Assembly: GCA_046349155.1 (NCBI GenBank)
Contig: JAXMCW010000003.1
Location: 744,001 to 808,000 of the forward strand
Reading direction: 5' to 3'
From: Alsobacter sp046349155
Lineage (GTDB): Bacteria > Pseudomonadota > Alphaproteobacteria > Rhizobiales > Beijerinckiaceae
Length of the DNA stretch: 64,000 bases
The notes under the pieces are model-generated. The model saw nothing but the letters and a program-made list of their open reading frames with translations, had not been told where the DNA came from and ran no database searches. The position numbers and the translations under genes were made by a program. Positions 15,651-24,015 of the stretch are shown here, one piece after another. Every line of letters begins with the position of its first letter. Within the stretch, counting starts at the first letter, position 1.

Positions 15651-16342
15651 GCTTCTCCGCGAGCGTCCTCACCCTCTTTCCCGCCATGTTTCCAGGCCCG
15701 CTCGGCCTGTCCCTCGCCGGCGACGCCCTTGCGCGGGGCGACTGGACCCTCGCGGTCCACGACATCCGCGAGCATGGCCTCGGGCGGCACCGGGCGGTGG
15801 ACGACACCCCGGCCGGCGGCGGCGCGGGAATGGTGCTGCGGGCCGACGTGCTGGCCGCCGCCGTCGACGCGGTCTCCTCCCCCGGCGATCCCCGGCCGCG
15901 CCTGCTGATGAGCCCTCGCGGGCGGCCCCTCGACCAGGCCCGGGTCCGTGCGCTCGCCACCGGGCCGGGCGTCCTCCTCGTCTGCGGCCGCTTCGAGGGC
16001 GTGGACGAGCGCGTCATCGCGGGCCGCCGGCTCGAGGAAGTCTCGATCGGCGACTACGTCCTGTCGGGCGGAGAGCTCGCCGCCCTCGTTCTGCTCGACG
16101 CCTGCGTGCGCCTGCTGCCGGGCGTGATGGGCAAGCAGGCCTCCGGCGAGGAGGAGAGCTTCGAGAACGGGCTCCTCGAATATCCCCACTATACCCGCCC
16201 GCGGGAGTGGGAGGGCCGCGCCATCCCCGACGTCCTTCTCTCCGGCGACCACGGCCGCATCGCGCGCTGGCGGCGGGAGGAGGCGGAACGGCTCACGCGG
16301 GAGCGGCGGCCGGATCTGGCGGGGCCTCGGACCAGGAGTTGA
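15647..16342 (+). CDS. trmD: tRNA (guanine-37-N1)-methyltransferase TrmD
   Basis: A 231-residue SPOUT methyltransferase that makes m1G37 in tRNAs reading CNN codons. Family segments are VLTLFPAMFPGPLG at the N-terminus, DDTPAGGGAGMVLRADV, LLVCGRFEGVDERVI and the trefoil-knot segment SIGDYVLSGGELAAL. It starts with GTG at 15647, overlapping the rimM stop. The last 16 codons overlap, on the opposite strand, the end of a toxin remnant. Length is normal. Confidence 0.95.
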   Translation: MSFSASVLTLFPAMFPGPLGLSLAGDALARGDWTLAVHDIREHGLGRHRAVDDTPAGGGAGMVLRADVLAAAVDAVSSPGDPRPRLLMSPRGRPLDQARVRALATGPGVLLVCGRFEGVDERVIAGRRLEEVSIGDYVLSGGELAALVLLDACVRLLPGVMGKQASGEEESFENGLLEYPHYTRPREWEGRAIPDVLLSGDHGRIARWRREEAERLTRERRPDLAGPRTRS

Positions 16343-16460
16343 CATGCGGCACGCCCGGGTTCGCCAAATCCGCGGTGGTCCGGGTCACGACCTCGAGGCG
16401 ATGAACCCTTGCCGTGGCGGCGGTGAAGCCGTGCATGACGTGCACAGCGAAGCCCCTCCG
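16293..16460 (-). pseudogene. Remnant of a VapC-type PIN-domain toxin (C-terminal fragment)
   Basis: On the reverse strand the frame from 16460 reads a segment with AATARVHRLEVVTR, then TTADLANPGVPHVNSW, before stopping at 16293. This is the C-terminal strand pattern of VapC toxins (AATALxHxLxLVTRNxxDFxxxGVxxxNPW). Only about 40 of roughly 135 residues remain, and the N-terminal catalytic aspartates are absent. A tiny ATG-TGA frame follows the antitoxin stop. It lies directly downstream of an antitoxin-like gene, as in a vapBC or phd-vapC pair, and its end overlaps trmD. I read it as a deleted toxin. Confidence 0.65.
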
Positions 16461-16475
16461 TCACGCGTCGCCCAT

Positions 16476-16637
16476 CTAACGCCAAGGCGCGACCGTGGCG
16501 GTCCAATCTTCCGCGGACACGATCACCACGGCGTCCGTCCCGTCGCGGGTCACGATCTGGGGTCCCTCGCGCCGGGCGCGCTCGATCACGTCGGACAGCC
16601 GGGCCTCGGCTTCCGCGACGTTCCAACGCGCCACCAC
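16476..16637 (-). CDS. Phd/YefM-type antitoxin, orphan or relic
   Basis: A short gene of 53 residues starting at GTG 16637: MVARWNVAEAEARL, then SDVIERARREGPQIVTRDGTD and an ending near SAEDWTATVAPWR. WNVAEAEARLSDVIERA followed by a TRDG turn and VVIVSAEDW is the DNA-binding fold of Phd/YefM antitoxins. Full antitoxins are usually longer, with a toxin-binding tail, which is nearly lost here. The matching toxin downstream is only a fragment, so the system is probably dead. Start choice is uncertain because another frame has an ATG just upstream. Confidence 0.65.
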   Translation of the reverse strand: MVARWNVAEAEARLSDVIERARREGPQIVTRDGTDAVVIVSAEDWTATVAPWR

Positions 16638-16821
16638 AGCCGCCTCCGACGCCTCTGGTGACCTGGGTCATGGCTAACCCTAGCGCGAAGAGATGGCGCG
16701 GCGGCGACTCCCGGGCTCGACATTCCCGCCCCGCTCGTGTATGCGACCGCCTCCAACTGAGAACAGCGCGCCGAAGCGCTCGCGGGGGCATGCCCACCGC
16801 GCACGGCAGGAGTTTTGACCG

Positions 16822-17211
16822 ATGGATATCATCCAACAGCTCGAGAAGGAGCAGGCCGAGCGCCTCGCCTCCGCCCGCGCCATCCCGGACTTCCGTCCCG
16901 GCGACACGGTGCAGGTCAACGTGAAGGTGGTCGAGGGCGACCGCACCCGCGTGCAGGCCTACGAGGGCGTCTGCATCGCCCGCAATGGCGGGGGCCTCAA
17001 CGAGAGCTTCACCGTCCGCAAGATTTCCTACGGCGAGGGCGTCGAGCGCGTCTTCCCGGTCTATTCGCCGCTGATCGAGTCCATCAAGGTCGTGCGCACC
17101 GGCAAGGTGCGGCGCGCCAAGCTCTATTACCTGCGCGATCGCCGCGGCAAGTCGGCCCGCATCGCCGAGCGCAAGGACGCCTCCGGCAAGACGATCGCCG
17201 TCAACAAGTAA
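16822..17211 (+). CDS. rplS: 50S ribosomal protein L19
   Basis: A 129-residue ribosomal protein at the 30S-50S interface. Signature segments are FRPGDTVQVNVKVVEGDRTR, FEGV-like YEGVCIARNGGG and VERVFPVYSPLIESI, ending in a basic tail. Length is typical for alphaproteobacteria. It lies 479 bases after trmD, a gap that contains the toxin-antitoxin relic, so it probably has its own promoter. A clear intrinsic terminator follows. Confidence 0.96.
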   Translation: MDIIQQLEKEQAERLASARAIPDFRPGDTVQVNVKVVEGDRTRVQAYEGVCIARNGGGLNESFTVRKISYGEGVERVFPVYSPLIESIKVVRTGKVRRAKLYYLRDRRGKSARIAERKDASGKTIAVNK

Positions 17212-17237
17212 GGCGAGACGCAGCGCACGGGTTTCGA

Positions 17238-17262
17238 GGCCGGGAGCGATCCCGGCCTTTTT
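17238..17262 (+). terminator. Intrinsic terminator after rplS
   Basis: An 8-bp GC stem, GGCCGGGA and TCCCGGCC, with loop GCGA is followed by TTTTT. It lies 27 bases past the rplS stop and is a standard rho-independent terminator. Confidence 0.9.
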
Positions 17263-17388
17263 CGTGGCCCGACCAGGGTCTCGCGCAGCCCCGACCTGCC
17301 GGGCCCGCGGCCCCTCGCCTCTTCCATGCCGGCCCGGCCTCGCGTAAAGGAGGCCGCGACCTCCTTGCGTGACAGAGAGACGAAGGCC

Positions 17389-18792
17389 ATGGCCCCGCGC
17401 ACCCTCTATGACAAGATCTGGGACGACCACGTCGTCGAGCAGCAGCCGGACGGGACCTGCCTCCTCTATATCGACCGCCATCTCGTGCACGAGGTGACGA
17501 GCCCGCAGGCCTTCGAGGGTCTGCGCATGACGGGCCGCAAGGTACGCGCGCCGCAGAAGACCCTGGCGGTGGTCGACCACAACGTGCCCACCTCCGACCG
17601 CTCCCACGGCATCGAGGACCCGGAGTCCCGCACGCAGGTCGAGACGCTCGCCGAGAACGCGCGCGAGTTCGGCGTCGAATATTATGACGAGCTCGACAAG
17701 CGGCAGGGCATCGTCCACATCATCGGCCCCGAGCAGGGCTTCACCCTGCCCGGCACGACGATCGTCTGCGGCGACAGCCACACCTCCACGCACGGCGCCT
17801 TCGGCGCGCTGGCCCACGGCATCGGCACGTCAGAGGTCGAGCACGTGCTCGCCACGCAGACGCTGATCCAGAAGAAGGCGAAGAACATGCGCGTCACCGT
17901 GGACGGGCAATTGCCCCCCGGCGTGACCGCCAAGGACATCATCCTGGCCATCATCGGCGAGATCGGCACGGCGGGCGGCACGGGACACGTGATGGAATAT
18001 GCGGGCGAGGCCATCCGCGCGCTCTCCATGGAAGGCCGCATGACGGTCTGCAACATGTCGATCGAAGGCGGCGCCCGCGCGGGCCTCGTCGCGCCCGACG
18101 AGAAGACCTACGCCTACCTCAAGGACAAGCCGAAGGCGCCGAAGGGCGCCGCCTGGGACGAGGCGCTGCGGTTCTGGGAGACCTTGCGCACCGAGGACGG
18201 CGCGCATTTCGACCGCGAGGTCCGGCTCGACGCCGCCAACCTGCCGCCCATCGTCACCTGGGGCACCAGCCCGGAGGACGTCGTCGCCATCACCGGAACG
18301 GTGCCGCGCGCCGAGGACGGGCACAGCGAGCAGAAGCGCGCCGCCATCGCCCGCGCGCTCGACTACATGGGCCTGAAGGGCGGCGAGCGGATCCAGGACA
18401 TCGCGATCGACCGCGTGTTCCTCGGCTCCTGCACCAATGGCCGCATCGAGGACCTGCGGGCCGCCGCGAAGATCGTCGAGGGCCGCACGGTCAACGCCAA
18501 CGTCAACGCCATGGTGGTGCCGGGCTCGGGCCTCGTGAAGGAGCAGGCCGAGGCCGAGGGCCTCGACACGATCTTCAAGGCCGCCGGCTTCGACTGGCGC
18601 GAGCCCGGCTGCTCCATGTGCCTGGCCATGAACGCCGACAAGCTGGCGCCGGGCGAGCGCTGCGCCTCCACCTCGAACCGCAACTTCGAGGGCAGGCAGG
18701 GCTTCAAGGGCCGCACCCACCTCGTGAGCCCCATCATGGCCGCCGCCGCCGCCATCGCGGGACGCTTCGTCGATATCAGGGAGTGGCGCTGA
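17389..18792 (+). CDS. leuC: 3-isopropylmalate dehydratase large subunit LeuC
   Basis: A 467-residue aconitase-family subunit for leucine synthesis that carries the 4Fe-4S cluster. The three cluster cysteines lie in GSCTNGRIEDLR and, further on, PGCSMCLAMN; the substrate region reads CGDSHTSTHGAFGALAHGIG. The start at 17389 (MAPRTLYDKIWDDH) follows GAAGG and matches the family; an upstream in-frame ATG is not needed. The small subunit leuD is about 29 kb away on the other strand. Confidence 0.96.
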   Translation: MAPRTLYDKIWDDHVVEQQPDGTCLLYIDRHLVHEVTSPQAFEGLRMTGRKVRAPQKTLAVVDHNVPTSDRSHGIEDPESRTQVETLAENAREFGVEYYDELDKRQGIVHIIGPEQGFTLPGTTIVCGDSHTSTHGAFGALAHGIGTSEVEHVLATQTLIQKKAKNMRVTVDGQLPPGVTAKDIILAIIGEIGTAGGTGHVMEYAGEAIRALSMEGRMTVCNMSIEGGARAGLVAPDEKTYAYLKDKPKAPKGAAWDEALRFWETLRTEDGAHFDREVRLDAANLPPIVTWGTSPEDVVAITGTVPRAEDGHSEQKRAAIARALDYMGLKGGERIQDIAIDRVFLGSCTNGRIEDLRAAAKIVEGRTVNANVNAMVVPGSGLVKEQAEAEGLDTIFKAAGFDWREPGCSMCLAMNADKLAPGERCASTSNRNFEGRQGFKGRTHLVSPIMAAAAAIAGRFVDIREWR

Positions 18793-18802
18793 TCCGCCGC
18801 CC

Positions 18803-18824
18803 GGACCGCCGCCGGCGGCGGTCC
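18803..18824 (+). terminator. Perfect 22-base palindrome after leuC
   Basis: The arms GGACCGCCGCC and GGCGGCGGTCC abut without spacer, 10 bases past the leuC stop. As RNA this folds to a very strong hairpin with a small loop. There is no T run, so termination is probable but not certain. Confidence 0.6.
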
Positions 18825-18938
18825 CACATCGTCCCGCGGGGTCGGGGGCCCTGGTCCCGTCCCTCGGGCATGCCGAGGCCGTAGGCCTTCCGCCCGGCCG
18901 GCGGCCTTGCTCCCAGGCCATCCTGCGCAGGACCCGCC

Positions 18939-19856
18939 GTGGCTTCCGAACCCGCCTCCACGTCCCCCCGCTGGCTGCTCCAGTCGGCCCCGCTCATCTT
19001 CGTGCTGCTGTGGTCGACGGGCTGGATCGTGGCGCGCTACTCCGCGCCCTATGCCGATCCGCTGACCTTCCTGTGCGTGCGCTACGCCACGGCAGGCGCG
19101 GTGGTCGCCGCCATTGCCGTGGCCACGGGGGCGCGCTGGCCCGGGCCGCAGGGCGTCATGCACGCCATGGTGTCGGGCGTGCTCATCCACGCGATCTATC
19201 TCGGCGGCGTGTGGTGGGCCATCGCTCACGGGCTGTCGGCCGGCATTTCCGGGCTGATCGCGGCCGTCCAGCCCATCCTCACGGCTCTGCTCGCGCCCGT
19301 GCTGGTGGGCGAGCGCATCGGCCGGGCGAACTGGGCGGGCATCATGCTCGGCTTCGCGGGCATCGCGCTGGTGCTGGAGCCCAAGCTCATCGGGCTCAGC
19401 TCGGACGCCGTCTCCGGGGCCGTGCTGCCGATGGTCGTCAACATCGTCGCCATGCTGTCGGTGACGCTCGGCACCTTCTACCAGAAGCGCTGGATCGCCA
19501 CGGGCGACCTGCGCACGGTCACCGTGCTGCAATATGCCGGCGCGCTCCTCGCCACCCTTCCGGTCGCCTGGCTCACCGAGCCCATGCGGATCACCTGGAA
19601 CCAGACCACGCTGCTGGTGCTCGCCTGGTCGGTGCTGGCGCTCTCCATCGGCGCCATCGCCATGCTCTTCGTGCTCATCCGCAACGGGGCGGTGTCGCGG
19701 GCGGCGGCGCTGATCTACCTGGTGCCGCCGAGCGTCGCGATCGAGGCCTTCATCCTCTTCGGCGAAAGCATGCTGCCGCTGCAGGTCCTGGGCATGGTCG
19801 TCACCGCCGCCGGCGTCGCGCTGGCGACGCGCAAGGCGCCGCCAAAGCCGGCCTGA
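18939..19856 (+). CDS. EamA/DMT-superfamily transporter
   Basis: A 305-residue inner membrane protein with ten hydrophobic segments arranged as two EamA repeats. The first repeat includes PLIFVLLWSTGWIVARY and RYATAGAVVAAIA, the second VSVTLGTFYQKRW and an ending LVPPSVAIEAFILFGE. These families export amino acids, nucleotide sugars or other small metabolites; the substrate cannot be read from sequence. The start is GTG at 18939. It precedes mcd with a 159-base gap that holds two operator-like sites. Confidence 0.82.
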   Translation: MASEPASTSPRWLLQSAPLIFVLLWSTGWIVARYSAPYADPLTFLCVRYATAGAVVAAIAVATGARWPGPQGVMHAMVSGVLIHAIYLGGVWWAIAHGLSAGISGLIAAVQPILTALLAPVLVGERIGRANWAGIMLGFAGIALVLEPKLIGLSSDAVSGAVLPMVVNIVAMLSVTLGTFYQKRWIATGDLRTVTVLQYAGALLATLPVAWLTEPMRITWNQTTLLVLAWSVLALSIGAIAMLFVLIRNGAVSRAAALIYLVPPSVAIEAFILFGESMLPLQVLGMVVTAAGVALATRKAPPKPA

Positions 19857-19896
19857 AGAGGGCCGCGACAGGCCGCCGCGCCCACCCTCCGCAGAA

Positions 19897-19911
19897 AGGG
19901 GCATTGCAGCA
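19897..19911. promoter_or_regulatory. First putative EMC operator before mcd
   Basis: Read on the reverse strand, the site is TGCTGCAATGCCCCT, matching the first eleven bases of the ecm site. It lies 105 bases before the mcd ATG. A second related site is 17 bases downstream. Confidence 0.4.
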
Positions 19912-19928
19912 TTGCGCCGCACGCATCA

Positions 19929-19943
19929 TGCTGCGACGCAACA
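19929..19943 (+). promoter_or_regulatory. Second putative EMC operator before mcd
   Basis: TGCTGCGACGCAACA fits the consensus TGCTGCRNYGCRRCA at every position. It is 72 bases before the mcd start. Two sites close together could allow cooperative binding. Confidence 0.5.
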
Positions 19944-20015
19944 CCCGCGGGGCGCTCGCCCCAGGGACCCCTCGTTTCGCTTCGCTCTGCGACCGGCCCT
20001 CACGGAGACCCGCCC

Positions 20016-21698
20016 ATGACCGCGCTCGCCGCCGCCGCCCCGCCCGCCAATCCCGACTGGCTCGCCCTGGCCGAGGAGGCGACCCCGGCCGTCGAGGCCC
20101 TGCTGCAGGATGCCGTGCAGGCGGTGCGCAGCCGGGTCGTGGCCGACGGGCGCATCTCGGGCGACCTGATCGAGCGCGAGCAGCACGCAGTGCATGGCCT
20201 GGCCTGGCTGGCGACCTACGCGGAGACCGTGCGCGAGCTCGCCGCCTATGGCCGCCGCCTCGCCGCCGAGGGCCGCTATGGCGAGACGGAGGAACTCCTG
20301 GTCGCCATCGGCCTCGGGGAATATTGCGCCCAGCTCTTCGGCGGCGTCCCCATGAGCCAGGGCGAAATCCTGCGCCTGCCGGCGCTCGGCCTCTCGGCCG
20401 CCCAGATCGCGGCCCGCCGGACGGCGGCCGTGGAGGCGCTGATCGCGGGGGGCAACACGGCCGCGCACCGCGCCCGGCTCGTCGCCCTAATCCGCGAGCG
20501 CCAGGGCGCGCCGACCATCGGCGACGCCGGCCTGGACGACACGCTGGAGGCGATCCGCCAGGAAATGGCCAAGTTCGCCGCGAGCGAGGTCACCCCGCAC
20601 GCCCATTCCTGGCACCTGCGGAACGAGTACATCCCGCTCGAGGTGATCGGGAAGCTCGCCGAGCTCGGGGTCTTCGGGCTCACCTTGCCGGAGGAGTTCG
20701 GGGGCCTCGGGCTCGGCAAGGTCTCGATGTGCGTCGTCTCCGAGGAGCTGTCGCGCGCGTATATCGGGGTCGGCTCGCTGGGAACGCGCTCGGAAATCGC
20801 GGCGGAGCTGATCCTGGGCGGCGGTACCGAGGAGCAGAAGGCGCACTGGCTGCCGCTGATCGCATCCGGCGAGGTGCTGCCGACGGCGGTCTTCACCGAG
20901 CCCAACACGGGCTCCGACCTCGCCTCGCTGAAGACCCGCGCCGTGCGCGAGGGCGACGTCTACAAGGTCACCGGCAACAAGACCTGGATCACCCATCCCG
21001 TGCGGGCCGACGTGATGACGATGCTCGTGCGCACCAACCCTGACGAGCCCGGCTACAGGGGCCTCTCCATCCTGCTCGGCGAGAAGCCGCGCGGCACGGA
21101 CGAGAATCCGTTCCCGGCCAAGGGCATGACGGGCGGCGAGATCGAGGTGCTCGGCTATCGCGGCATGAAGGAATACGAGCTTGCCTTCGACGGCTTCGAG
21201 GTGCCCGCCGCGAACCTGCTGGGCGGCGTCGAGGGGCAGGGCTTCAAGCAGCTCATGCAGACCTTCGAGAGCGCCCGCATCCAGACGGCGGCGCGCGCCG
21301 TGGGGGTCGCGCAGTCCGCGCTCGACCTCGGCCTGCGCTATGCCGAGGAGCGCATCCAGTTCGGCAAGCCGCTGATCAGCTTCCCCCGCGTCTCCGACAA
21401 GCTCGCGATGATGGCGGTGGAGGTGAACATCGCCCGCCAGCTCACCTATTTCGCCGGCCGCGCGAAGGACGAAGGCAAGCGCTGCGACCTGGAGGCCGGC
21501 ATGGCCAAGCTGCTCGGCGCCCGCGTCGCCTGGGCGGCGGCCGACAACGCCCTGCAGATCCACGGCGGCAACGGTTTCGCCCTGGAATATGCGATTTCCC
21601 GCGTGCTCTGCGACGCCCGCATCCTCAACATCTTCGAGGGCGCGGCCGAGATCCAGGCCCAGGTCATCGCCCGCCGCCTGCTCGACGGCGGCAACTGA
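20016..21698 (+). CDS. mcd: (2S)-methylsuccinyl-CoA dehydrogenase
   Basis: A 560-residue flavoprotein of the acyl-CoA dehydrogenase family. The catalytic body from about residue 180 carries LPEEFGGLGLGKVSMCVV, FTEPNTGSDLASLKTRAV, NKTWITHP and the C-terminal IHGGNGFALEYAISRV and GAAEIQAQVIARRLL. An N-terminal extension of about 170 residues makes it much longer than ordinary acyl-CoA dehydrogenases (about 380) and matches methylsuccinyl-CoA dehydrogenase, which oxidises methylsuccinyl-CoA to mesaconyl-CoA in the EMC pathway. Two operator-like palindromes precede it. Other long acyl-CoA dehydrogenases exist, but the pathway context favours Mcd. Confidence 0.87.
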   Translation: MTALAAAAPPANPDWLALAEEATPAVEALLQDAVQAVRSRVVADGRISGDLIEREQHAVHGLAWLATYAETVRELAAYGRRLAAEGRYGETEELLVAIGLGEYCAQLFGGVPMSQGEILRLPALGLSAAQIAARRTAAVEALIAGGNTAAHRARLVALIRERQGAPTIGDAGLDDTLEAIRQEMAKFAASEVTPHAHSWHLRNEYIPLEVIGKLAELGVFGLTLPEEFGGLGLGKVSMCVVSEELSRAYIGVGSLGTRSEIAAELILGGGTEEQKAHWLPLIASGEVLPTAVFTEPNTGSDLASLKTRAVREGDVYKVTGNKTWITHPVRADVMTMLVRTNPDEPGYRGLSILLGEKPRGTDENPFPAKGMTGGEIEVLGYRGMKEYELAFDGFEVPAANLLGGVEGQGFKQLMQTFESARIQTAARAVGVAQSALDLGLRYAEERIQFGKPLISFPRVSDKLAMMAVEVNIARQLTYFAGRAKDEGKRCDLEAGMAKLLGARVAWAAADNALQIHGGNGFALEYAISRVLCDARILNIFEGAAEIQAQVIARRLLDGGN

Positions 21699-21763
21699 GG
21701 ACCGGCAGCGAGCGCGGACGCCGGCGCACTCGCGGCCGGCGGGGCGCGGCCCCGTGCTCCGGG

Positions 21764-21778
21764 GGGGACCGGGTCCCC
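21764..21778. terminator. Small hairpin between convergent mcd and the next gene
   Basis: GGGGAC (21764-21769) pairs with GTCCCC (21773-21778) around a CGG loop. It lies in the 97-base gap between the convergent stops of mcd and a hypothetical gene. The stem is short and lacks T residues. Confidence 0.35.
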
Positions 21779-21795
21779 GCCTGCCGCTCCGGCCG

Positions 21796-22188
21796 TCAGG
21801 CGAGGTCGGTCACGACCCGCGCCCGCTCCTCCGGGCGGCGGGCGAGGAGGTGGACGTGGACCTCGTCGGCCCGGGCCAGGTCCGGCCAGTCCTCGAGACC
21901 GTCGTCGCTGGCGCGCACGCCGATCAGGGTGAGCCCGCCGGCCTCGTCGACCGACACGGCGAGCAGCACGGCGTCCGAAAACTCGGGCAGGCTGCGCCGG
22001 CCATGCACCGACACCACGTAGCGCCGGCCCGAGCGCCCCGTCCAGGCGTGGAAGCGGGTCGCGAGCCCGCAGGAGCGCGCCGCCCGCAGGGGCTGCGAGG
22101 CGGGCGATGGCCACTCGGCCGGCCTTCGCCGCGGAAGGGGCTTGTCGCGGGGGTCGGTGTCCATGCGGGGGCCGAGCGTGATGTGCAT
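21796..22188 (-). CDS. Conserved hypothetical protein (130 aa)
   Basis: A soluble protein with a basic, Pro-rich first 40 residues followed by a compact region: ATRFHAWTGRSGRRYVVSVH, then LPEFSDAVLLAVSVDEAG and DEVHVHLLARRPEERARVV. I recall similar proteins of unknown function in Hyphomicrobiales, but cannot assign a domain. The start at 22188 (MHITLGPRMD) has no clear ribosome site; an in-frame ATG at 22164 is an alternative. It is divergent from the hydratase gene. Confidence 0.6.
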   Translation of the reverse strand: MHITLGPRMDTDPRDKPLPRRRPAEWPSPASQPLRAARSCGLATRFHAWTGRSGRRYVVSVHGRRSLPEFSDAVLLAVSVDEAGGLTLIGVRASDDGLEDWPDLARADEVHVHLLARRPEERARVVTDLA

Positions 22189-22291
22189 GGAACAAAGAGA
22201 GAACAATCGGGGCGGCCTGTCAAGCATCCCCGGCGGTCCCATGCTAGGATGAACCAAGGCGGCATCGCCTTGCGGCAGGGGAGATCCGTCC

Positions 22292-23104
22292 ATGGCCGTA
22301 CCGTCCGAGACTCTGCAGGCCATCGCCGAGGAGGTCATCGCCACCCGGGGCGCCGGCGTCCAGATCCTGCCCTTCACGGCGCGCCATCCCTCCTTCGACC
22401 TTGCCGACGCCTACCGCGTCGTGGAGGCGACGAGGCGTCGCCGGGAGGATGCGGGCGAGCGGATCGTCGGACGCAAGATCGGCTTCACGAACCGGGCGGC
22501 CTGGGAGGGCTACGGCATCGCCGGCCCCATCTGGAACTACCTGTACGACCGCACGACGTCAGACCTCGGCCGGGACGACAGCGTCCCGGTCGGAGGCTGG
22601 ATGAACCTGCGGATGGAGACGGAGGTCGCCCTCGGCCTGTGCGCCGCCCCGTCGCCCGACATGGACGAGCGCCAGCTGATCGAATGCGTGGCGTGGGCGG
22701 CGCTCGACTTCGAGATCTGCTCCTCCGTCTTCCCGGACTGGCGCTTCGACGTGGCCGACGCCGCGGCGACCGGCGTCCATGTCGCGCTGCTGATCGGCCC
22801 GCGCCAGCCGGTCGCCGACGACCGGCAGGGCTGGCTGCAGCGGCTGTCCCGGTTCACCGCGACCCTGGCCTGCGATGACGGGATCTCCGCGCAGGGCGGC
22901 GGCGCGCAGGTGCTCGGCAGCCCTCTCGCCGCCTTGGCCGCCCTCCTGGGGGAACTGGAGCGCTATGGCGGCGAAGCGCCTCGCGCGGGCGACATCGTCA
23001 CCACAGGCACCCTGACGACGGCGCTTCCGGCCAGGCCGGGACAAGTTTGGCGTGCAGAGGCCCGCGGCATCGCGCTGGGCGGGATCTCGGTGCGTCTCGC
23101 CTGA
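22292..23104 (+). CDS. 2-keto-4-pentenoate hydratase / FAH-like family protein
   Basis: A 270-residue member of the MhpD-like hydratase/decarboxylase group. Indicative segments are GRKIGFTNRAAWEGYGI, PIWNYLYDRT, the metal-site stretch RMETEVALGL (Glu positions expected to bind Mg or Mn) and DIVTTGTLTTALPARPGQVW near the C-terminus. Such enzymes act on 2-keto-enoic acids from aromatic meta-cleavage or on related short acids. No other aromatic-degradation gene is close, so the substrate is open. The start follows GGGGAGA. Confidence 0.75.
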   Translation: MAVPSETLQAIAEEVIATRGAGVQILPFTARHPSFDLADAYRVVEATRRRREDAGERIVGRKIGFTNRAAWEGYGIAGPIWNYLYDRTTSDLGRDDSVPVGGWMNLRMETEVALGLCAAPSPDMDERQLIECVAWAALDFEICSSVFPDWRFDVADAAATGVHVALLIGPRQPVADDRQGWLQRLSRFTATLACDDGISAQGGGAQVLGSPLAALAALLGELERYGGEAPRAGDIVTTGTLTTALPARPGQVWRAEARGIALGGISVRLA

Positions 23105-23120
23105 CGGTCGCCGCCGGCCG

Positions 23121-23894
23121 TCAGCGCGCCTTGGCCTCCTCGGCGGAGGGGCGCGGGACGGGGATGCGCAACGCTGCGGCGCCCTCGTGCAGCAGGCGGT
23201 CGGAGGCGGTCTCGACGGCCTCCTGCAGGCGAGTCGAAAAGACGTCGCGCGGCAGGCCCGGCGGGATGGCGGGCAGGATCTCGACGAGGATCGTGCCCCG
23301 GCGAAGCGCCAGGCTGCGCCGGGGCCAGTAGAGGCCCGAGTTCAGGGCCACGGGCAGGCAGGGAACCCCGAGCCCCTGGTAGACATGCGAGACGCCGTGC
23401 CGGTAGGAGGGCGGGGCTCCGGGCGGACGGCGCGTGCCTTCGGGGAAGAAGATGAGCTGCCGCCCCGCGTCGACGCGCAGTTCCTCGTGGGCGCGCTGGT
23501 TGAGGTCCTTCAGCACGGCGGCCCCGCCGCGCCGGTCGACCGGCAGCATGCGGGACTTCACCGCGTACCAGCCGAAGAGCGGAATGCGGGTCAGCTCCTG
23601 CTTGAGGATGAAGCAGGGATCGTCGAAGAGCCCGATCAGCGCGAAGGTCTCCCACAGGCTCTGGTGCTTGGCGGCGACGAGAAGCGGCCCCTGCTGCAGG
23701 TGCTCGCGCCCGCGCACCTCCATGCCGATTCCGCCGACGATGCGGCACAGGCCCACGAAATAGCGGCCCCACCAGCGCACGATCCGCATCAGCGTCGCCC
23801 GGGGCAGCAGCAAGGCCGGCGAGGCCACGATCATGACGCCGACGAGGCTCACGTAGAGGCAGAGCTGGAAGAGAAGCGTGCGGGGCGAGGGCAT
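23121..23894 (-). CDS. plsC: 1-acyl-glycerol-3-phosphate acyltransferase (PlsC family)
   Basis: A 257-residue membrane acyltransferase that makes phosphatidic acid or a related acyl-lipid. An N-terminal hydrophobic helix (about 8-30) precedes the catalytic motif KHQSLWETF, where His77 is paired with Glu82 (HX4E) instead of the common HX4D, and then the substrate motif FPEGTR (150-155). It lies after the ydcF-like gene on the reverse strand, in the cluster ftsE-ftsX-ydcF-plsC. The start at 23894 places the helix at the N-terminus; a longer upstream frame would add a charged stretch without support. Confidence 0.88.
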   Translation of the reverse strand: MPSPRTLLFQLCLYVSLVGVMIVASPALLLPRATLMRIVRWWGRYFVGLCRIVGGIGMEVRGREHLQQGPLLVAAKHQSLWETFALIGLFDDPCFILKQELTRIPLFGWYAVKSRMLPVDRRGGAAVLKDLNQRAHEELRVDAGRQLIFFPEGTRRPPGAPPSYRHGVSHVYQGLGVPCLPVALNSGLYWPRRSLALRRGTILVEILPAIPPGLPRDVFSTRLQEAVETASDRLLHEGAAALRIPVPRPSAEEAKAR

Positions 23895-24015
23895 GGCGGA
23901 TCCGGAAGCGGCGGACCTGCGCCGCCGAGTCGCAGGATCTGCCCCGAACGGGACCGCGAGCGCAAGTCCCGGGTGGCGCGGCTCCCGCCCCGGAGGGCTG
24001 CCCCCAAGGGACGCC

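Noticed and set aside
17389..18792. leuC as aconitase or homoaconitase
   Set aside because: The length, the segment order and the existence of a leuD partner in the window fit isopropylmalate dehydratase; aconitase is nearly twice as long.
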